A stretch of 64,000 nucleotides of DNA, from the NCBI RefSeq assembly GCF_002278925.1, contig NZ_NCJH01000004.1:62001-126000 (forward strand). The letters run 5' to 3'. Shown here in pieces: positions 1 to 11,607 of this stretch. Position 1 is the stretch's first letter; each line of letters starts with the position of its first letter. The position numbers and the translations under genes are program-made. This DNA comes from Polaromonas sp. 39-63-25 (GTDB taxonomy: Bacteria > Pseudomonadota > Gammaproteobacteria > Burkholderiales > Burkholderiaceae_C). The notes under the pieces were generated by a model. The model saw only the letters and a program-made list of their open reading frames with translations, did no database searches and had not been told where the DNA came from.

Positions 1-72
1 GGAAGCAACGCAGCGGGGGCACCGCTAGCGTGGCGCCTCCTCCAAGCGAAAAACAACGTAGGAGATCTCTCT

Positions 73-2292
73 ATGACAGGCAACCCAGCGCTTATTCTTG
101 CGCTCGTCTGCGGACTGGCCGCCGTGGCTTACGGCTTCTGGGCCCGCAGCTGGATTCTTTCCCAGGACGCAGGCAACGCGCGCATGCAGGAAATTGCAGC
201 CGCGATTCAAACCGGCGCCGCCGCCTACCTGGCGCGTCAATACAAAACCATTGCCATCGTCGGCGTCGTGCTGGCGATTTTGATCGGCATCTTCCTCGAT
301 GTGCCGAGTGCCATCGGTTTTGTCGTCGGCGCCGTGCTTTCGGGCGCTTGCGGCTTCATCGGCATGAACGTCTCGGTGCGTGCCAACGTGCGCACCGCAC
401 AGGCGGCCACCCGCGGCATTGGCCCCGCCCTCGATGTCGCCTTCCGTGGCGGCGCGATCACCGGCATGCTGGTGGTCGGCCTGGGCCTGCTGGGCGTGAC
501 GGCCTTTTACTGGTTCCTGGTGGGCAACGGCAACTACACGCCCAATGCCAACCTGGCCAACCTGCTCAATCCGCTGATCGGTTTTGCCTTCGGCTCCTCG
601 CTGATCTCGATTTTTGCGCGCCTGGGCGGCGGCATTTTCACCAAGGGCGCTGACGTCGGCGCCGACCTGGTGGGCAAGGTCGAAGCCGGCATTCCGGAAG
701 ACGACCCGCGCAACCCGGCGGTGATCGCCGACAACGTGGGCGACAACGTGGGCGACTGCGCCGGCATGGCTGCCGACCTGTTTGAAACCTACGCGGTGAC
801 GCTGATCGCCACCATGGTGCTGGGCGCCCTGCTCGTCACCAACGCCGGCACCAGCGCGGTGGTCTATCCGCTGGCGCTCGGCGCGGTCTCCATCATCGCG
901 TCCATCATCGGCTGCTTCTTCGTCAAAGCCTCGCCCGGCATGACCAACGTGATGCCGGCGCTGTACAAGGGCCTGGCGGTGGCCGGCGGCCTGTCGCTGA
1001 TTGCCTTCTACTTCGTGACCACCTGGCTGATGCCCGACAACGCCATCAAGGCGGCGGGCACGCAGATGGCCCTGTTCGGCGCCTGCGCCGTGGGCCTGGT
1101 GCTGACCGGCGCGCTGGTCTGGATCACCGAGTACTACACCGGCACGCAGTACGCCCCGGTGCGCCATATTGCGCAAGCCTCCACCACCGGCCACGGCACC
1201 AACATCATTGCCGGCCTCGGCGTGTCCATGCGTTCGACCGCCTGGCCTGTGATTTTTGTCTGCATCGCGATCTGGGTCTCGTTCCAGCTGGCCGGCCTGT
1301 ACGGCATTGCGATTGCTGCAACCTCCATGCTGAGCATGGCCGGCATCGTGGTGGCGCTCGACGCCTACGGCCCGATCACCGACAACGCCGGCGGCATCGC
1401 CGAGATGGCGGACATGCCCAGCAGCGTGCGCGACATCACCGACCCGCTGGACGCGGTGGGCAACACCACCAAGGCCGTGACCAAGGGTTACGCCATCGGC
1501 TCCGCCGGCCTGGCCGCACTGGTGCTGTTTGCCGACTACACGCACAAACTCGAAGCCTACGGCAAGGCCATCAGCTTTGATCTGAGCGACCCGATGGTGA
1601 TCATCGGCCTGTTCATCGGCGGGCTGATCCCCTACCTGTTCGGTGCGATGGCCATGGAAGCCGTGGGCCGCGCCGCCGGTGCGGTGGTGGTCGAGGTACG
1701 CCGCCAGTTCCGCGAGATCAAGGGCATCATGGAAGGCACGGCCAAGCCTGAATACGGCAAGGCAGTGGACATGCTGACAACGGCCGCCATCAAGGAAATG
1801 ATGATCCCCTCGCTGCTGCCGGTGGTGGTGCCGATCCTGGTCGGCCTGCTGCTGGGCCCCGCTGCGCTGGGCGGCCTGCTGATGGGCACCATCGTGACCG
1901 GCCTGTTCGTGGCGATCTCCATGTGTACCGGCGGCGGTGCCTGGGACAACGCCAAGAAATACATTGAAGACGGCAACCACGGCGGCAAGGGTTCCGAGAC
2001 GCACAAGGCCGCCGTGACCGGCGACACCGTGGGCGACCCCTACAAGGACACCGCCGGCCCGGCCGTCAACCCGCTGATCAAGATCATCAACATCGTGGCG
2101 CTGCTGATCGTGCCGCTGATGATGAAGTTCCATGGCGGCAATGCCAATGCAGCGCCGGCCACCCCGGTGGCAGCCCCCGCTGCGATGAGCGCGCCGGCCG
2201 CACCTGTTGCAACGCCGGTGGCACCGGCCATGCCCGCACCGGCGCCCACCCAGGCACCCGGGGCAGCGGCGACGCCGACCCCAGCGAAATAA
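73..2292 (+). CDS. hppA: K+-independent membrane proton-translocating pyrophosphatase
   Basis: Integral membrane H+-PPase (739 aa) that couples hydrolysis of cytoplasmic pyrophosphate to proton export. The catalytic [11 protein letters not shown] segment starts near residue 194 and is followed by the acidic [20 protein letters not shown] region. The loop [11 protein letters not shown] (about 463-473) carries Lys467 and Thr470; in this family a Lys in place of Ala at that spot marks K+-independent H+ pumps. The start has an AGGAG eight bases upstream. The last ~50 residues after MMKFHGG are an Ala/Pro-rich tail not needed by the family fold. It stands alone and ends at a strong terminator. Confidence 0.97.
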   Translation: MTGNPALILALVCGLAAVAYGFWARSWILSQDAGNARMQEIAAAIQTGAAAYLARQYKTIAIVGVVLAILIGIFLDVPSAIGFVVGAVLSGACGFIGMNVSVRANVRTAQAATRGIGPALDVAFRGGAITGMLVVGLGLLGVTAFYWFLVGNGNYTPNANLANLLNPLIGFAFGSSLISIFARLGGGIFTKGADVGADLVGKVEAGIPEDDPRNPAVIADNVGDNVGDCAGMAADLFETYAVTLIATMVLGALLVTNAGTSAVVYPLALGAVSIIASIIGCFFVKASPGMTNVMPALYKGLAVAGGLSLIAFYFVTTWLMPDNAIKAAGTQMALFGACAVGLVLTGALVWITEYYTGTQYAPVRHIAQASTTGHGTNIIAGLGVSMRSTAWPVIFVCIAIWVSFQLAGLYGIAIAATSMLSMAGIVVALDAYGPITDNAGGIAEMADMPSSVRDITDPLDAVGNTTKAVTKGYAIGSAGLAALVLFADYTHKLEAYGKAISFDLSDPMVIIGLFIGGLIPYLFGAMAMEAVGRAAGAVVVEVRRQFREIKGIMEGTAKPEYGKAVDMLTTAAIKEMMIPSLLPVVVPILVGLLLGPAALGGLLMGTIVTGLFVAISMCTGGGAWDNAKKYIEDGNHGGKGSETHKAAVTGDTVGDPYKDTAGPAVNPLIKIINIVALLIVPLMMKFHGGNANAAPATPVAAPAAMSAPAAPVATPVAPAMPAPAPTQAPGAAATPTPAK

Positions 2293-2319
2293 AAGAAGAA
2301 AAAGCCACGCTTTACTTCG

Positions 2320-2342
2320 GCCCGCTTCGGCGGGCTTTTTTT
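2320..2342 (+). terminator. Rho-independent terminator of hppA
   Basis: Perfect GCCCGC-TTCG-GCGGGC hairpin (2320-2335) followed by seven T. It lies 28 bases after the hppA stop and runs into the 3' end of the convergent TetR gene. Confidence 0.93.
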
Positions 2343-2958
2343 ATGGGTGCGGCCCAGCAAGCACTGCACGCACCAGTGTGCTGCAGGCCGGTGTCAGGGC
2401 TGCCAGCTCTGCTGTGCGATTGCCTTCAATGGCCTGCAACACCAGTTCATTGATGCCGCCGACCACGGCCATCGCCATGGCCGCCGTCAACGCAGCGTCC
2501 TGAGGGCTGTGCCGGTGGCCGGCATGAACAACCTGCACCACAAAGTCGGCCAGTTCCTGGTTCATCCTGCGCCTGACCTGCAAGCCCTCCGCGCCCAAAC
2601 CGAGGATCTCAATGAAGAGGGTGCGCAGCAGCGCCGGATTACTGGCCAGGCAGCCCAGATAGGCATTGAGTGCGTGATCAACCTGCGTTTGCCAGTCCCG
2701 TGTCGGGTCAATCGCATCCTTGAGCACTTTGAACGCGCCATGGCTGGAGGCCATGTACAACGCAATCAGGCAGTCTTTCTTGGTGACAAAACATTCGTAG
2801 AAGGTGCGTTTGGAAACGCCGGCTTCACGCACGATGTCCGCCACGGTGGTGTCGGCGTAGCCCTTCAGGGCCACGCTGTGCGCCATGCCTTCGAGCAGGC
2901 GCGAACGATAGGCCCTGGCCGCTTCCATGCCGGCGGCGGAGATGTCCTCGGAATACAT
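2341..2958 (-). CDS. TetR/AcrR family transcriptional regulator
   Basis: Predicted one-domain repressor of 205 aa. The N-terminal helix-turn-helix is clear around residues 37-57 (TTVADIVREAGVSKRTFYECF-like), followed by the usual all-helical ligand and dimer domain. It is divergent from the hydrolase gene at 3079; the shared intergenic DNA carries GGTACC-type repeats around a good sigma70 promoter, so it probably represses that gene and perhaps itself. The ligand cannot be told from the sequence. Confidence 0.9.
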   Translation of the reverse strand: MYSEDISAAGMEAARAYRSRLLEGMAHSVALKGYADTTVADIVREAGVSKRTFYECFVTKKDCLIALYMASSHGAFKVLKDAIDPTRDWQTQVDHALNAYLGCLASNPALLRTLFIEILGLGAEGLQVRRRMNQELADFVVQVVHAGHRHSPQDAALTAAMAMAVVGGINELVLQAIEGNRTAELAALTPACSTLVRAVLAGPHP

Positions 2959-2995
2959 GGGTCAGCCATCCTCCATACAAAGTTAAAACCATGGC

Positions 2996-3055
2996 GGTAC
3001 TTGACAGTACCACAGCGCCACCCTATAGTTTCCCTTTCTGGTACCAACGGGTACC
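2996..3055 (+). promoter_or_regulatory. Promoter and candidate TetR operators for the divergent pair
   Basis: TTGACA at 3001-3006 and TATAGT at 3024-3029 are separated by 17 bases, a near-consensus sigma70 promoter for the gene at 3079. The -35 box is the centre of an inverted repeat GGTAC-TTGACA-GTACC (2996-3011). A second pair GGTACC-AACG-GGTACC lies downstream at 3040-3055. Binding by the neighbouring TetR protein would block RNA polymerase; this assignment is inference from position and symmetry. Confidence 0.68.
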
Positions 3056-3078
3056 AAACTGTTTCCATGGGAGAAAAC

Positions 3079-3897
3079 ATGAGTGAACTGGTTGTGCGCC
3101 GCCTGCTGATTGACCTTGAGACACCCCTGCCGCGGCACTGGTGTGGCGGCGACGCGTTTCGCACCGCGTTTTTCAACGCGCTGTCCATGAGTTTTCCGGT
3201 CGGTGAGCAGTTTTTTATCGATTCGGTGCGCAACGGCCTCAAAGCCCTGTCGCCTGAACTGCAGGACCAGTACAAGGCGGAGGTCCAGGGGTTTATCGGG
3301 CAGGAGGCCACGCATCGCCGCGTTCACGGTCTCTTCAACAAGCACCTCGAAAACCAGGGCCTGGTCAACGACTGGGCGCCGCGCGCTGAAAAAAACATGC
3401 AGTTGCTGGCCGGCACCAACCCGCGCCATGCGCTGGCCATCACCGCAGCCAACGAACACTTCACCGCGATTCTGGCCGAATGGATGCTGAGCAACCACGA
3501 CCTGCTCGACGGCTGCGAGCCGCGCCTGAAAACCATGTGGCTGTGGCATTGCGCCGAAGAGTCGGAGCACAAGAACACGGCCTTCGACGTGTACACCGCA
3601 CTGGGCGGCAGCCACGAGTGGCGCATCAAGTGGTTCCGCCGCATCACCTTCGTGTTCCTGACCGACACCTTGCGCCAGACCGTCAACAACCTGCAGCACG
3701 ACGGCACCTTGTGGCAGTGGCGCACCTGGAAAAGCGCCGCCGGCTTCCTGTTCGGCCAGCGCGGTCTGGTGCGCCAGACCTTCAAACCCTGGCGCGACTA
3801 TCTGCGCACCGACTTTCACCCCAACCAGCAGGCCAGTGACCTGTCGGCGCGCTGGCTGGCGAGCAACACCAGCGCCTACACCCCGGTCGGGGCATAA
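3079..3897 (+). CDS. Predicted metal-dependent hydrolase (PF10118 type)
   Basis: 272-residue soluble protein resembling the 'predicted metal-dependent hydrolase' family. It has a helical, ferritin-like spacing of possible metal ligands: GQEATH (Glu76, His79), NEHF (Glu126) and HCAEESEHK (Glu160 to His164). This suggests a diiron site, although the substrate is unknown. I chose the ATG at 3079 because GGGAGA sits just before it; an in-frame ATG at 3067 has no such site. It is controlled from the divergent promoter shared with the TetR gene. Confidence 0.83.
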   Translation: MSELVVRRLLIDLETPLPRHWCGGDAFRTAFFNALSMSFPVGEQFFIDSVRNGLKALSPELQDQYKAEVQGFIGQEATHRRVHGLFNKHLENQGLVNDWAPRAEKNMQLLAGTNPRHALAITAANEHFTAILAEWMLSNHDLLDGCEPRLKTMWLWHCAEESEHKNTAFDVYTALGGSHEWRIKWFRRITFVFLTDTLRQTVNNLQHDGTLWQWRTWKSAAGFLFGQRGLVRQTFKPWRDYLRTDFHPNQQASDLSARWLASNTSAYTPVGA

Positions 3898-4020
3898 GCC
3901 CGCGCAGCCGTAGCTCAACAGCTATTCATTTCATAGCGTATTCCCCTCCTGAAAAGGGGGCTGCGGCCCGATCCGGCCTGATTTTTTGCGAACCCTGCGT
4001 TTTCGCGGAAAATCATATGC

Positions 4021-5454
4021 ATGCAACTCAATTACATCGCCAACGCGTCGGTCCGCTCCGCCTCGGGCAAAACCATTCCTGTGATCGATCCGTCCGACGG
4101 ACAGGTGTTCGAAGAGATCCAGCGCAGCAACGCGCAGGACATTGACACGGCGGTTCAGGCCGCCCACGACTGCCTGCACACCGTCTGGCACAAGGTCACA
4201 GCAGCCGAACGTGGCCGGCTGCTGATGGCCCTGTCACGCAAGGTGGCCGAACATGCCGACGAACTGGCCCTGATCGAGCAGCGCGACTGCGGCAAACCCA
4301 CCAAGCAGGCCAAGGCCGATGCCGCCGCGCTGGTGCGTTATTTCGAGTTCTACGCCGGCGCCTGCGACAAGCTGCACGGCGAGACCCTGCCCTATCTGGA
4401 CGGCTACAGCGTGATGACCTGGCGCGAGCCGCATGGCGTGACCGGCCACATCATTCCCTGGAACTACCCGATGCAGATTTTCGGCCGCAGCGTCGGCGGC
4501 GCCCTGGCCGCCGGCAACGTCTGCGTGGTCAAGCCGGCCGAAGACGCCTGCCTGTCGCTGATCCGCGTGGCCCAGCTGGCCGCCGAGGTCGGTTTTCCGG
4601 CCGGTGCGATCAACATCGTGACGGGTTACGGCCATGAGGTCGGTGACGCCCTGGCCCGCCACAAGGGCATCCACCACATCAGCTTCACCGGCAGCCCGAC
4701 GGTGGGCACCCTGATCCAGCAGGTGGCGGCCGAGCGCCATTGCCCGGTGACGCTGGAACTCGGCGGCAAAAGCCCGCAAATCGTTTTTGCCGACGCCGAT
4801 CTGGACATGGCGATTCCGGCACTCGTCAACGCGATTGTGCAAAACGCCGGCCAGACCTGTTCGGCCGGCTCACGCCTGCTGATTGACCAGCACATTTATG
4901 AACCGCTGCTGGAGCGCCTGGGTCTGGCTTTCGAGAAGCTGCGCGTCGGTCCCGCCACGATGGATCTGGACGTGGGACCGCTGATCCGCCAGACCCAGCA
5001 GCAACGCGTCTGGGACTTTCTGAGCGACGCGCAGGTGGCAGGCATCCCCATGGTCGCGCAGGGCCAGATCGTCGACGAAGCGCCGGACACTGGTTTTTAC
5101 CAGGCCCCCACCTTGCTGCGCGATGTGCCGGTGAAACACCGCCTGGCTCAGGAAGAGGTCTTCGGCCCGGTGCTGTGCGCCATGAGTTTCAGCGACGAGG
5201 ACCACGCGGTCGAACTCGCCAATGCCACCCAGTTCGGTCTGGTAGCCGGCATCTGGACCCGCGACGGCGGCCGCCAGTTCCGCATGGCCAAACGTGTGCA
5301 GAGCGGCCAGGTCTTCATCAACAACTACGGCGCCGGCGGTGGTGTGGAGCTGCCCTTTGGCGGCGTCAAGTCATCGGGTTATGGGCGCGAAAAAGGCTTT
5401 GAGGCGCTGTACGGCTTCACCACACTGAAAACCGTCGCCATCCGGCACGGCTGA
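4021..5454 (+). CDS. NAD(P)-dependent aldehyde dehydrogenase
   Basis: 477-aa member of the ALDH superfamily, nearest in flavour to betaine/gamma-aminobutyraldehyde-type enzymes, oxidising an aldehyde to its acid. Visible landmarks: the IIPWNYP cofactor segment, general base Glu246 in LELGGKSP, and catalytic Cys280 in QNAGQTCSAG. Length is normal. It is followed after 92 bases, which hold a dispersed repeat, by an SDR oxidoreductase on the same strand; the pair could act in one degradation pathway. The exact substrate cannot be assigned. Confidence 0.93.
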   Translation: MQLNYIANASVRSASGKTIPVIDPSDGQVFEEIQRSNAQDIDTAVQAAHDCLHTVWHKVTAAERGRLLMALSRKVAEHADELALIEQRDCGKPTKQAKADAAALVRYFEFYAGACDKLHGETLPYLDGYSVMTWREPHGVTGHIIPWNYPMQIFGRSVGGALAAGNVCVVKPAEDACLSLIRVAQLAAEVGFPAGAINIVTGYGHEVGDALARHKGIHHISFTGSPTVGTLIQQVAAERHCPVTLELGGKSPQIVFADADLDMAIPALVNAIVQNAGQTCSAGSRLLIDQHIYEPLLERLGLAFEKLRVGPATMDLDVGPLIRQTQQQRVWDFLSDAQVAGIPMVAQGQIVDEAPDTGFYQAPTLLRDVPVKHRLAQEEVFGPVLCAMSFSDEDHAVELANATQFGLVAGIWTRDGGRQFRMAKRVQSGQVFINNYGAGGGVELPFGGVKSSGYGREKGFEALYGFTTLKTVAIRHG

Positions 5455-5473
5455 ACCCGCCCCCCTTTTCTCA

Positions 5474-5532
5474 AGAAAAAACAGGCTGCAGCCCTTTCCC
5501 ATAGGGCGCCAGCAGCTACTGAATTAATAGCA
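5474..5532. repeat. Dispersed short repeat (ATAGCTGCTTGCGC-core family), intergenic copy
   Basis: The spacer between the aldehyde dehydrogenase and the SDR gene carries the element in inverted orientation: the segment around GCGCCAGCAGCTACTG, flanked by AATAGC and by a GGCTGCAGCC stretch. Related copies occur at 9084, 26498, 30764, 32241, 33557, 35236, 36235 and 61961. Confidence 0.6.
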
Positions 5533-5546
5533 CCCAAGGAAACACC

Positions 5547-6320
<774 letters not shown>

Positions 6321-6398
6321 GCGCGGTCAGCAGGGGCAAGCGGCAGCCAAACGGCCGGCACGGCCCCAATGCGTTAAATTGCGGGTAAGAAGGTGCAC

Positions 6399-7529
6399 AT
6401 GACCGAGAAAAAAATCATTCCCCTCGCAGACATCCGCTACGCCGCGCGCGTGCCGCACATCCCTGCCCAGCTGCAGGCGCCCACCGGCCTGCTGGCCGAC
6501 AGGTTGGCGCGGCCGCTGCGCGACCTGCGCATCAGCGTGACCGACCGCTGCAACTTCCGCTGCAGTTACTGCATGCCCAGCGAAGTCTTCAACAAGGACT
6601 ACGCTTTTTTGCCGCAGACCTCGCTGCTCAGTTTTGAAGAGATCACGCGCCTGACGAAAATTTTCGTCGCGCACGGTGTCGAAAAAATCCGGTTGACCGG
6701 CGGCGAGCCGCTGCTGCGCAAACACCTGGAAGTGCTGATCGGGATGCTGGCCCGGCTCGAAACACCGCAGGGCAAACCGCTGGATATCACCCTGACGACC
6801 AACGGTTCGCTGCTGGTCAAAAAGGCCCAGGCCCTGAAAGACGCCGGCCTGCAGCGCGTCACCGTGAGCCTGGATGGGCTGGACGACGCGGTGTTCCGGC
6901 GCATGAACGATGTGGATTTTCCGGTGGCCGACGTGCTCAAGGGCATCGAGGTGGCGCACAAGGTGGGCCTGGCGCCCATCAAGGTCAACATGGTGGTCAA
7001 GCGCGGCACCAATGACGCCGAGATCCTGCCCATGGCCCGGCACTTCCGCAACTCCGGGGTGGTGCTGCGCTTCATCGAATACATGGATGTGGGCGCCACC
7101 AACGGCTGGCGCATGGACGAGGTGATGCCCTCGGCCGAAGTCATCCAGCGCCTGCAGCAGGAGTTTGCGCTCGACGCCATCGACCCCAACTACCTGGGCG
7201 AAACCGCCGAACGCTGGCGTTATACCGACGGCGGCGGCGAAATCGGTGTCATCAGCAGCGTGACCAAGGCCTTTTGCGGCGACTGCAACCGGGCCCGCCT
7301 GTCCACCGAAGGCAAGCTGTTCTTGTGCCTGTTCGCCCACCAGGGCCACGACCTGCGTGCGCTGCTGCGCGACAGCCACTATTCGGACGAACAGATTTCC
7401 GGCGCCGTCGCTCACATCTGGCAGGGCCGCGACGACCGTTATTCGGAACTGCGTGCGGCACTGCCTGCGGATACCGGCATGCCAGACAGCAACGCAAAAC
7501 GCGTCGAGATGAGTTACATAGGCGGCTAG
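6399..7529 (+). CDS. moaA: GTP 3',8-cyclase (molybdenum cofactor biosynthesis)
   Basis: Radical-SAM enzyme that starts molybdopterin synthesis by converting GTP to the cyclic precursor with MoaC. The first [4Fe-4S] cluster is bound by CNFRCSYC (Cys51, 55, 58) and the C-terminal cluster by FCGDCNRAR plus a downstream Cys (Cys293, 296, 310). 376 aa from ATG 6399, which has AGAAGG just upstream; a GTG six bases earlier is less likely. It heads a compact moaA-mobA-moeA operon. Confidence 0.96.
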   Translation: MTEKKIIPLADIRYAARVPHIPAQLQAPTGLLADRLARPLRDLRISVTDRCNFRCSYCMPSEVFNKDYAFLPQTSLLSFEEITRLTKIFVAHGVEKIRLTGGEPLLRKHLEVLIGMLARLETPQGKPLDITLTTNGSLLVKKAQALKDAGLQRVTVSLDGLDDAVFRRMNDVDFPVADVLKGIEVAHKVGLAPIKVNMVVKRGTNDAEILPMARHFRNSGVVLRFIEYMDVGATNGWRMDEVMPSAEVIQRLQQEFALDAIDPNYLGETAERWRYTDGGGEIGVISSVTKAFCGDCNRARLSTEGKLFLCLFAHQGHDLRALLRDSHYSDEQISGAVAHIWQGRDDRYSELRAALPADTGMPDSNAKRVEMSYIGG

Positions 7530-7542
7530 GCCCGACAAATAA

Positions 7543-8171
7543 ATGATTGACACGATAGACGGCGCAGAAATCACCGGCATCATCCTTGCCGGTGGACGCG
7601 GCTCGCGCATGGGCGGCGCCGACAAGGGGCTGCAAAGCTTCAACGGCGTGCCGCTGGCGCTGCACACCCTGCTGCGGCTGTCGCCGCAAGTCGGCGAGGT
7701 GATGGTCAATGCCAACCGAAACCTGGCGGCCTACGAATCGTTTGGCGTGCCAGTCTGGCCCGATGCGGCCGGGCTCGGCGAATTTTCGGGTCCGCTGGCT
7801 GGCTTTCTGACCGGGCTGGAACGCTGCGAGACACCCTACCTGCTGACCGTGCCCTGCGACACCCCGCTGTTCAGCGAGGACCTGGTCGCCCGCCTGGCCG
7901 AGGCGATGGTGCGCGAGGATGCCGACATCGCCGTGGTGGCCGCCCCCGAGGAAGACGGCCAGTTGCGCGCGCAGCCGGTCTTCTGCCTGCTGCACACCCG
8001 CCTGCTGGAAAGCCTGATGCTGTTCACCACCAGCGGCGGGCGCAAGATCGATGCGTGGACGGCACAGCACAAAACCGTGCTCGTGCCCTTCAACCAGCCG
8101 GGCGACGACCCGCGCGCCTTCTTCAACGCCAACACGCTGGCCGAGTTGCACCAGCTCGAAGCCCTGCGACC

Positions 8172-8175
<4 letters not shown>
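7543..8175 (+). CDS. mobA: Molybdenum cofactor guanylyltransferase
   Basis: 210-aa nucleotidyltransferase that links GMP to molybdopterin to form the bis-MGD cofactor of DMSO-reductase-type enzymes. The N-terminal signature [16 protein letters not shown] spans residues 14-29. It lies 13 bases after moaA, and its stop codon overlaps the GTG start of moeA, so the three genes are translated as one unit. Confidence 0.95.
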
Positions 8176-9506
<1,331 letters not shown>

Positions 9507-9560
9507 AGCCGTGCACCTGACCAGCAGCCGCCCGTCCTGACGGCGCGGCCAGGAGACCTC

Positions 9561-10979
9561 ATGTATTCCATCATGCCCGCCCTCGTGTCCGCCCTGTTTC
9601 TGGGGTATGGGCTGTACGTCGTCGCGGAAAAGGGCTTTACCCGCGTCAGCACCAGCTTCCTGATTCTCTGCATCACCACCGTCTTCTGGCAGACCACCTG
9701 GGCGATATTGTTCCAGGTCGACAACACGCAGTGGGCCGCTATCCTGGTCAAGGCCGGCTACCTGCTGATCCTTTTCCTGCCGACCAGCCTGTACCAGTTC
9801 CTGACTGAAATCTCGGAGCGCCAGGGCGAACGCCGGCTGGTCTTCACCTCGTATGCCATCGCTGCCGTGCTGGCCGTGCTGGATCTGGGCACCAACTGGA
9901 TCGTCGACGGCTACCACCACTACTTCTTTGGCTACTATCCCAAAGCCGGCATCCTCCACCCCCTGCATGTCCTGCAGACGGTGCTGGTGGTTTCCCGGGG
10001 CCTGTACATCACCTTCCGGCAACAGCAAGTTGCACCGCAAGGCCAGCGCATCCGCCTGCGGCTTTGCATTGCCAGCGTGCTGATCTACTTTTTCGCCGCC
10101 ATCGACTACCTGTGCAACTACGGCGTCGAGTTCTACCCGCCTGGCGTCGTATTCATCGCCATCAGCCTGGGACTGATCGCCGTTGCCGTGATGAAGTACG
10201 ACCTGATGAGCCCGGTGGTAGTGGCCGCCACCGTGGCCCATGAAATGCGCACGCCGCTGGCCACCATACGTCTGCAGGCAGAAGCGCTGGCGCAATTCCT
10301 TCCCGAACTGAGCAGGGGGTACGAGCTGGCCGTGTCCCACGGACTGTGCGAGTCCGCATTCAGCCCCGGGGCCTCGCAGAAAATCTCCGACCTGTCACAC
10401 GGCATCCGGCACCAGGTGGACCGCTCCAATGCCGTGATCGACATGATGCTGGCCTCGGCCCGGATGGAGCAGATAGACACCAGCACATTCAGGCGGCACC
10501 GGGCCGGCGACTGCGTGACGGAGGCGCTGGAGACCTACCCCTTTTCCAGGGGCGAGCGCGAGCGGGTCAGTGTCCACGTCGTGGGCGACTTCGAGTTCCA
10601 TGGTTCCAGCCCGCTTTTTGTCTTTGTGCTGTTCAATCTTCTGAAAAATTCGCTGTATGCGCTGAAGGCGGCGGGCAAGGGCTCGATCACCATCACCCTC
10701 AATGCCGGCACACCTGTTCACACCCTGACCTTTGTCGACACCGGCACCGGCATCGCCGCGTCCACCCTGCCGAAAATATTCGACACCTTCTTCACCACCA
10801 AAAAATCCGCGGGTGCCGGCATCGGGCTGGCCTTCTGCCGGCGTGTCATGGCTTCTTTCGGCGGGAAAATGCGCTGCGAATCGGTCGAGGGGCAATACAC
10901 CCTGTTCGCCATGGAGTTTCCAGCCGAACTGCCGGCAACCGAACCAGGCAGCGAGCACCCGGGAGCGCTCGCCGCGTGA
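9561..10979 (+). CDS. Membrane-bound sensor histidine kinase (orphan)
   Basis: 472 aa. The first ~215 residues form about seven hydrophobic helices with short loops and no large periplasmic domain, so the signal is probably sensed in or near the membrane. The kinase core follows: His227 in VAHEMRTPL, an N box LLKNSL, and glycine boxes DTGTGIAA and GAGIGLAFC. This layout recalls the alpha-hydroxyketone sensors CqsS/LqsS and Ralstonia PhcS, but that is only a resemblance. No response regulator lies next to it. It follows moeA by 54 bases and faces a thioesterase gene. Confidence 0.85.
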   Translation: MYSIMPALVSALFLGYGLYVVAEKGFTRVSTSFLILCITTVFWQTTWAILFQVDNTQWAAILVKAGYLLILFLPTSLYQFLTEISERQGERRLVFTSYAIAAVLAVLDLGTNWIVDGYHHYFFGYYPKAGILHPLHVLQTVLVVSRGLYITFRQQQVAPQGQRIRLRLCIASVLIYFFAAIDYLCNYGVEFYPPGVVFIAISLGLIAVAVMKYDLMSPVVVAATVAHEMRTPLATIRLQAEALAQFLPELSRGYELAVSHGLCESAFSPGASQKISDLSHGIRHQVDRSNAVIDMMLASARMEQIDTSTFRRHRAGDCVTEALETYPFSRGERERVSVHVVGDFEFHGSSPLFVFVLFNLLKNSLYALKAAGKGSITITLNAGTPVHTLTFVDTGTGIAASTLPKIFDTFFTTKKSAGAGIGLAFCRRVMASFGGKMRCESVEGQYTLFAMEFPAELPATEPGSEHPGALAA

Positions 10980-10994
10980 AACCGGCGCCGCCGA

Positions 10995-11489
10995 TCAGCT
11001 TTTCAGGACGGCGGTCGGCAACTCATACTCCCTCACCTTGCGCAGGATGTCCTCGGGCAGCCGCTGGATGCGTTTGTCATGGCTGGCAAACACCACCTGC
11101 TGGTAGCCGGTGGACACGAGCTGGCCGTCCACCATGAACTGGAAAAGCAGGTAAAACGAACAGTGCCTGACCTCGAAGGTATTGAGCTGGCACTCCACCG
11201 CCTGGAAGGGAAATGTCTCGTGCACATAGTCCTGGTGGGCACACTTGGTGATGAATACACCGCTGGCCTGCAGCATGTCGGCGGAAATGCAGCGGTGAAA
11301 CCAGCGCTCGCGGCAAACACCCTGCCACTCGAAGTAGCGCGAAAAATAAGTGTTGGCATAGGCGTTCGAATCCTTGAGGTAGATGTCGATGGTGTGGTGG
11401 AAGGTTTTCGAAGCCGCTACCTGCGGCTGCGGCAGCGGCGCGGGTTTCGGTTGAAGCTGGACGTGTCCATTGGTTTGCTTGAGCAACAT
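10995..11489 (-). CDS. Hotdog-fold acyl-CoA thioesterase-like protein
   Basis: 164-aa protein with the look of the 4-hydroxybenzoyl-CoA/YbgC thioesterase superfamily. The segment DSNAYANTYFSRYFEWQG (from Asp40) corresponds to the family's active-site helix region, with Asp40 as the candidate catalytic acid. The first ~28 residues are a Pro/Gln-rich extension. It converges on the sensor kinase gene. Substrate unknown; secondary-metabolite thioesterases share the YFxRxFEWQ-like motif. Confidence 0.75.
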   Translation of the reverse strand: MLLKQTNGHVQLQPKPAPLPQPQVAASKTFHHTIDIYLKDSNAYANTYFSRYFEWQGVCRERWFHRCISADMLQASGVFITKCAHQDYVHETFPFQAVECQLNTFEVRHCSFYLLFQFMVDGQLVSTGYQQVVFASHDKRIQRLPEDILRKVREYELPTAVLKS

Positions 11490-11584
11490 GGTTTTTCCTG
11501 GGTCTGTAGTAAGAATCGGCTACGAAAGCAGCCGGCGTGATACCGCCACCGAGGGCGGCACACGCTGAATCTACAGAACAGCCG

Positions 11585-11607
11585 GCCGGTGCTGTTGCGG
11601 CACCGGC
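11585..11607 (-). terminator. Hairpin directly after the RND permease stop
   Basis: GCCGGTGC and GCACCGGC form an 8-bp stem around a 7-base loop immediately after the permease stop codon. There is no T-run, so this may be a weak or Rho-assisted terminator or an RNA-stabilising 3' hairpin. Confidence 0.5.

Noticed and set aside
25-2133. 702-codon minus-strand frame opposite hppA
   Set aside because: Antisense shadow of hppA with His/Asp-rich composition and no family signature.
3905-3965. Possible repeat copy (CAGCTATTCATTTCATAGC) before the aldehyde dehydrogenase
   Set aside because: Only the ends resemble the family; the core is absent, so I did not list it as a copy.
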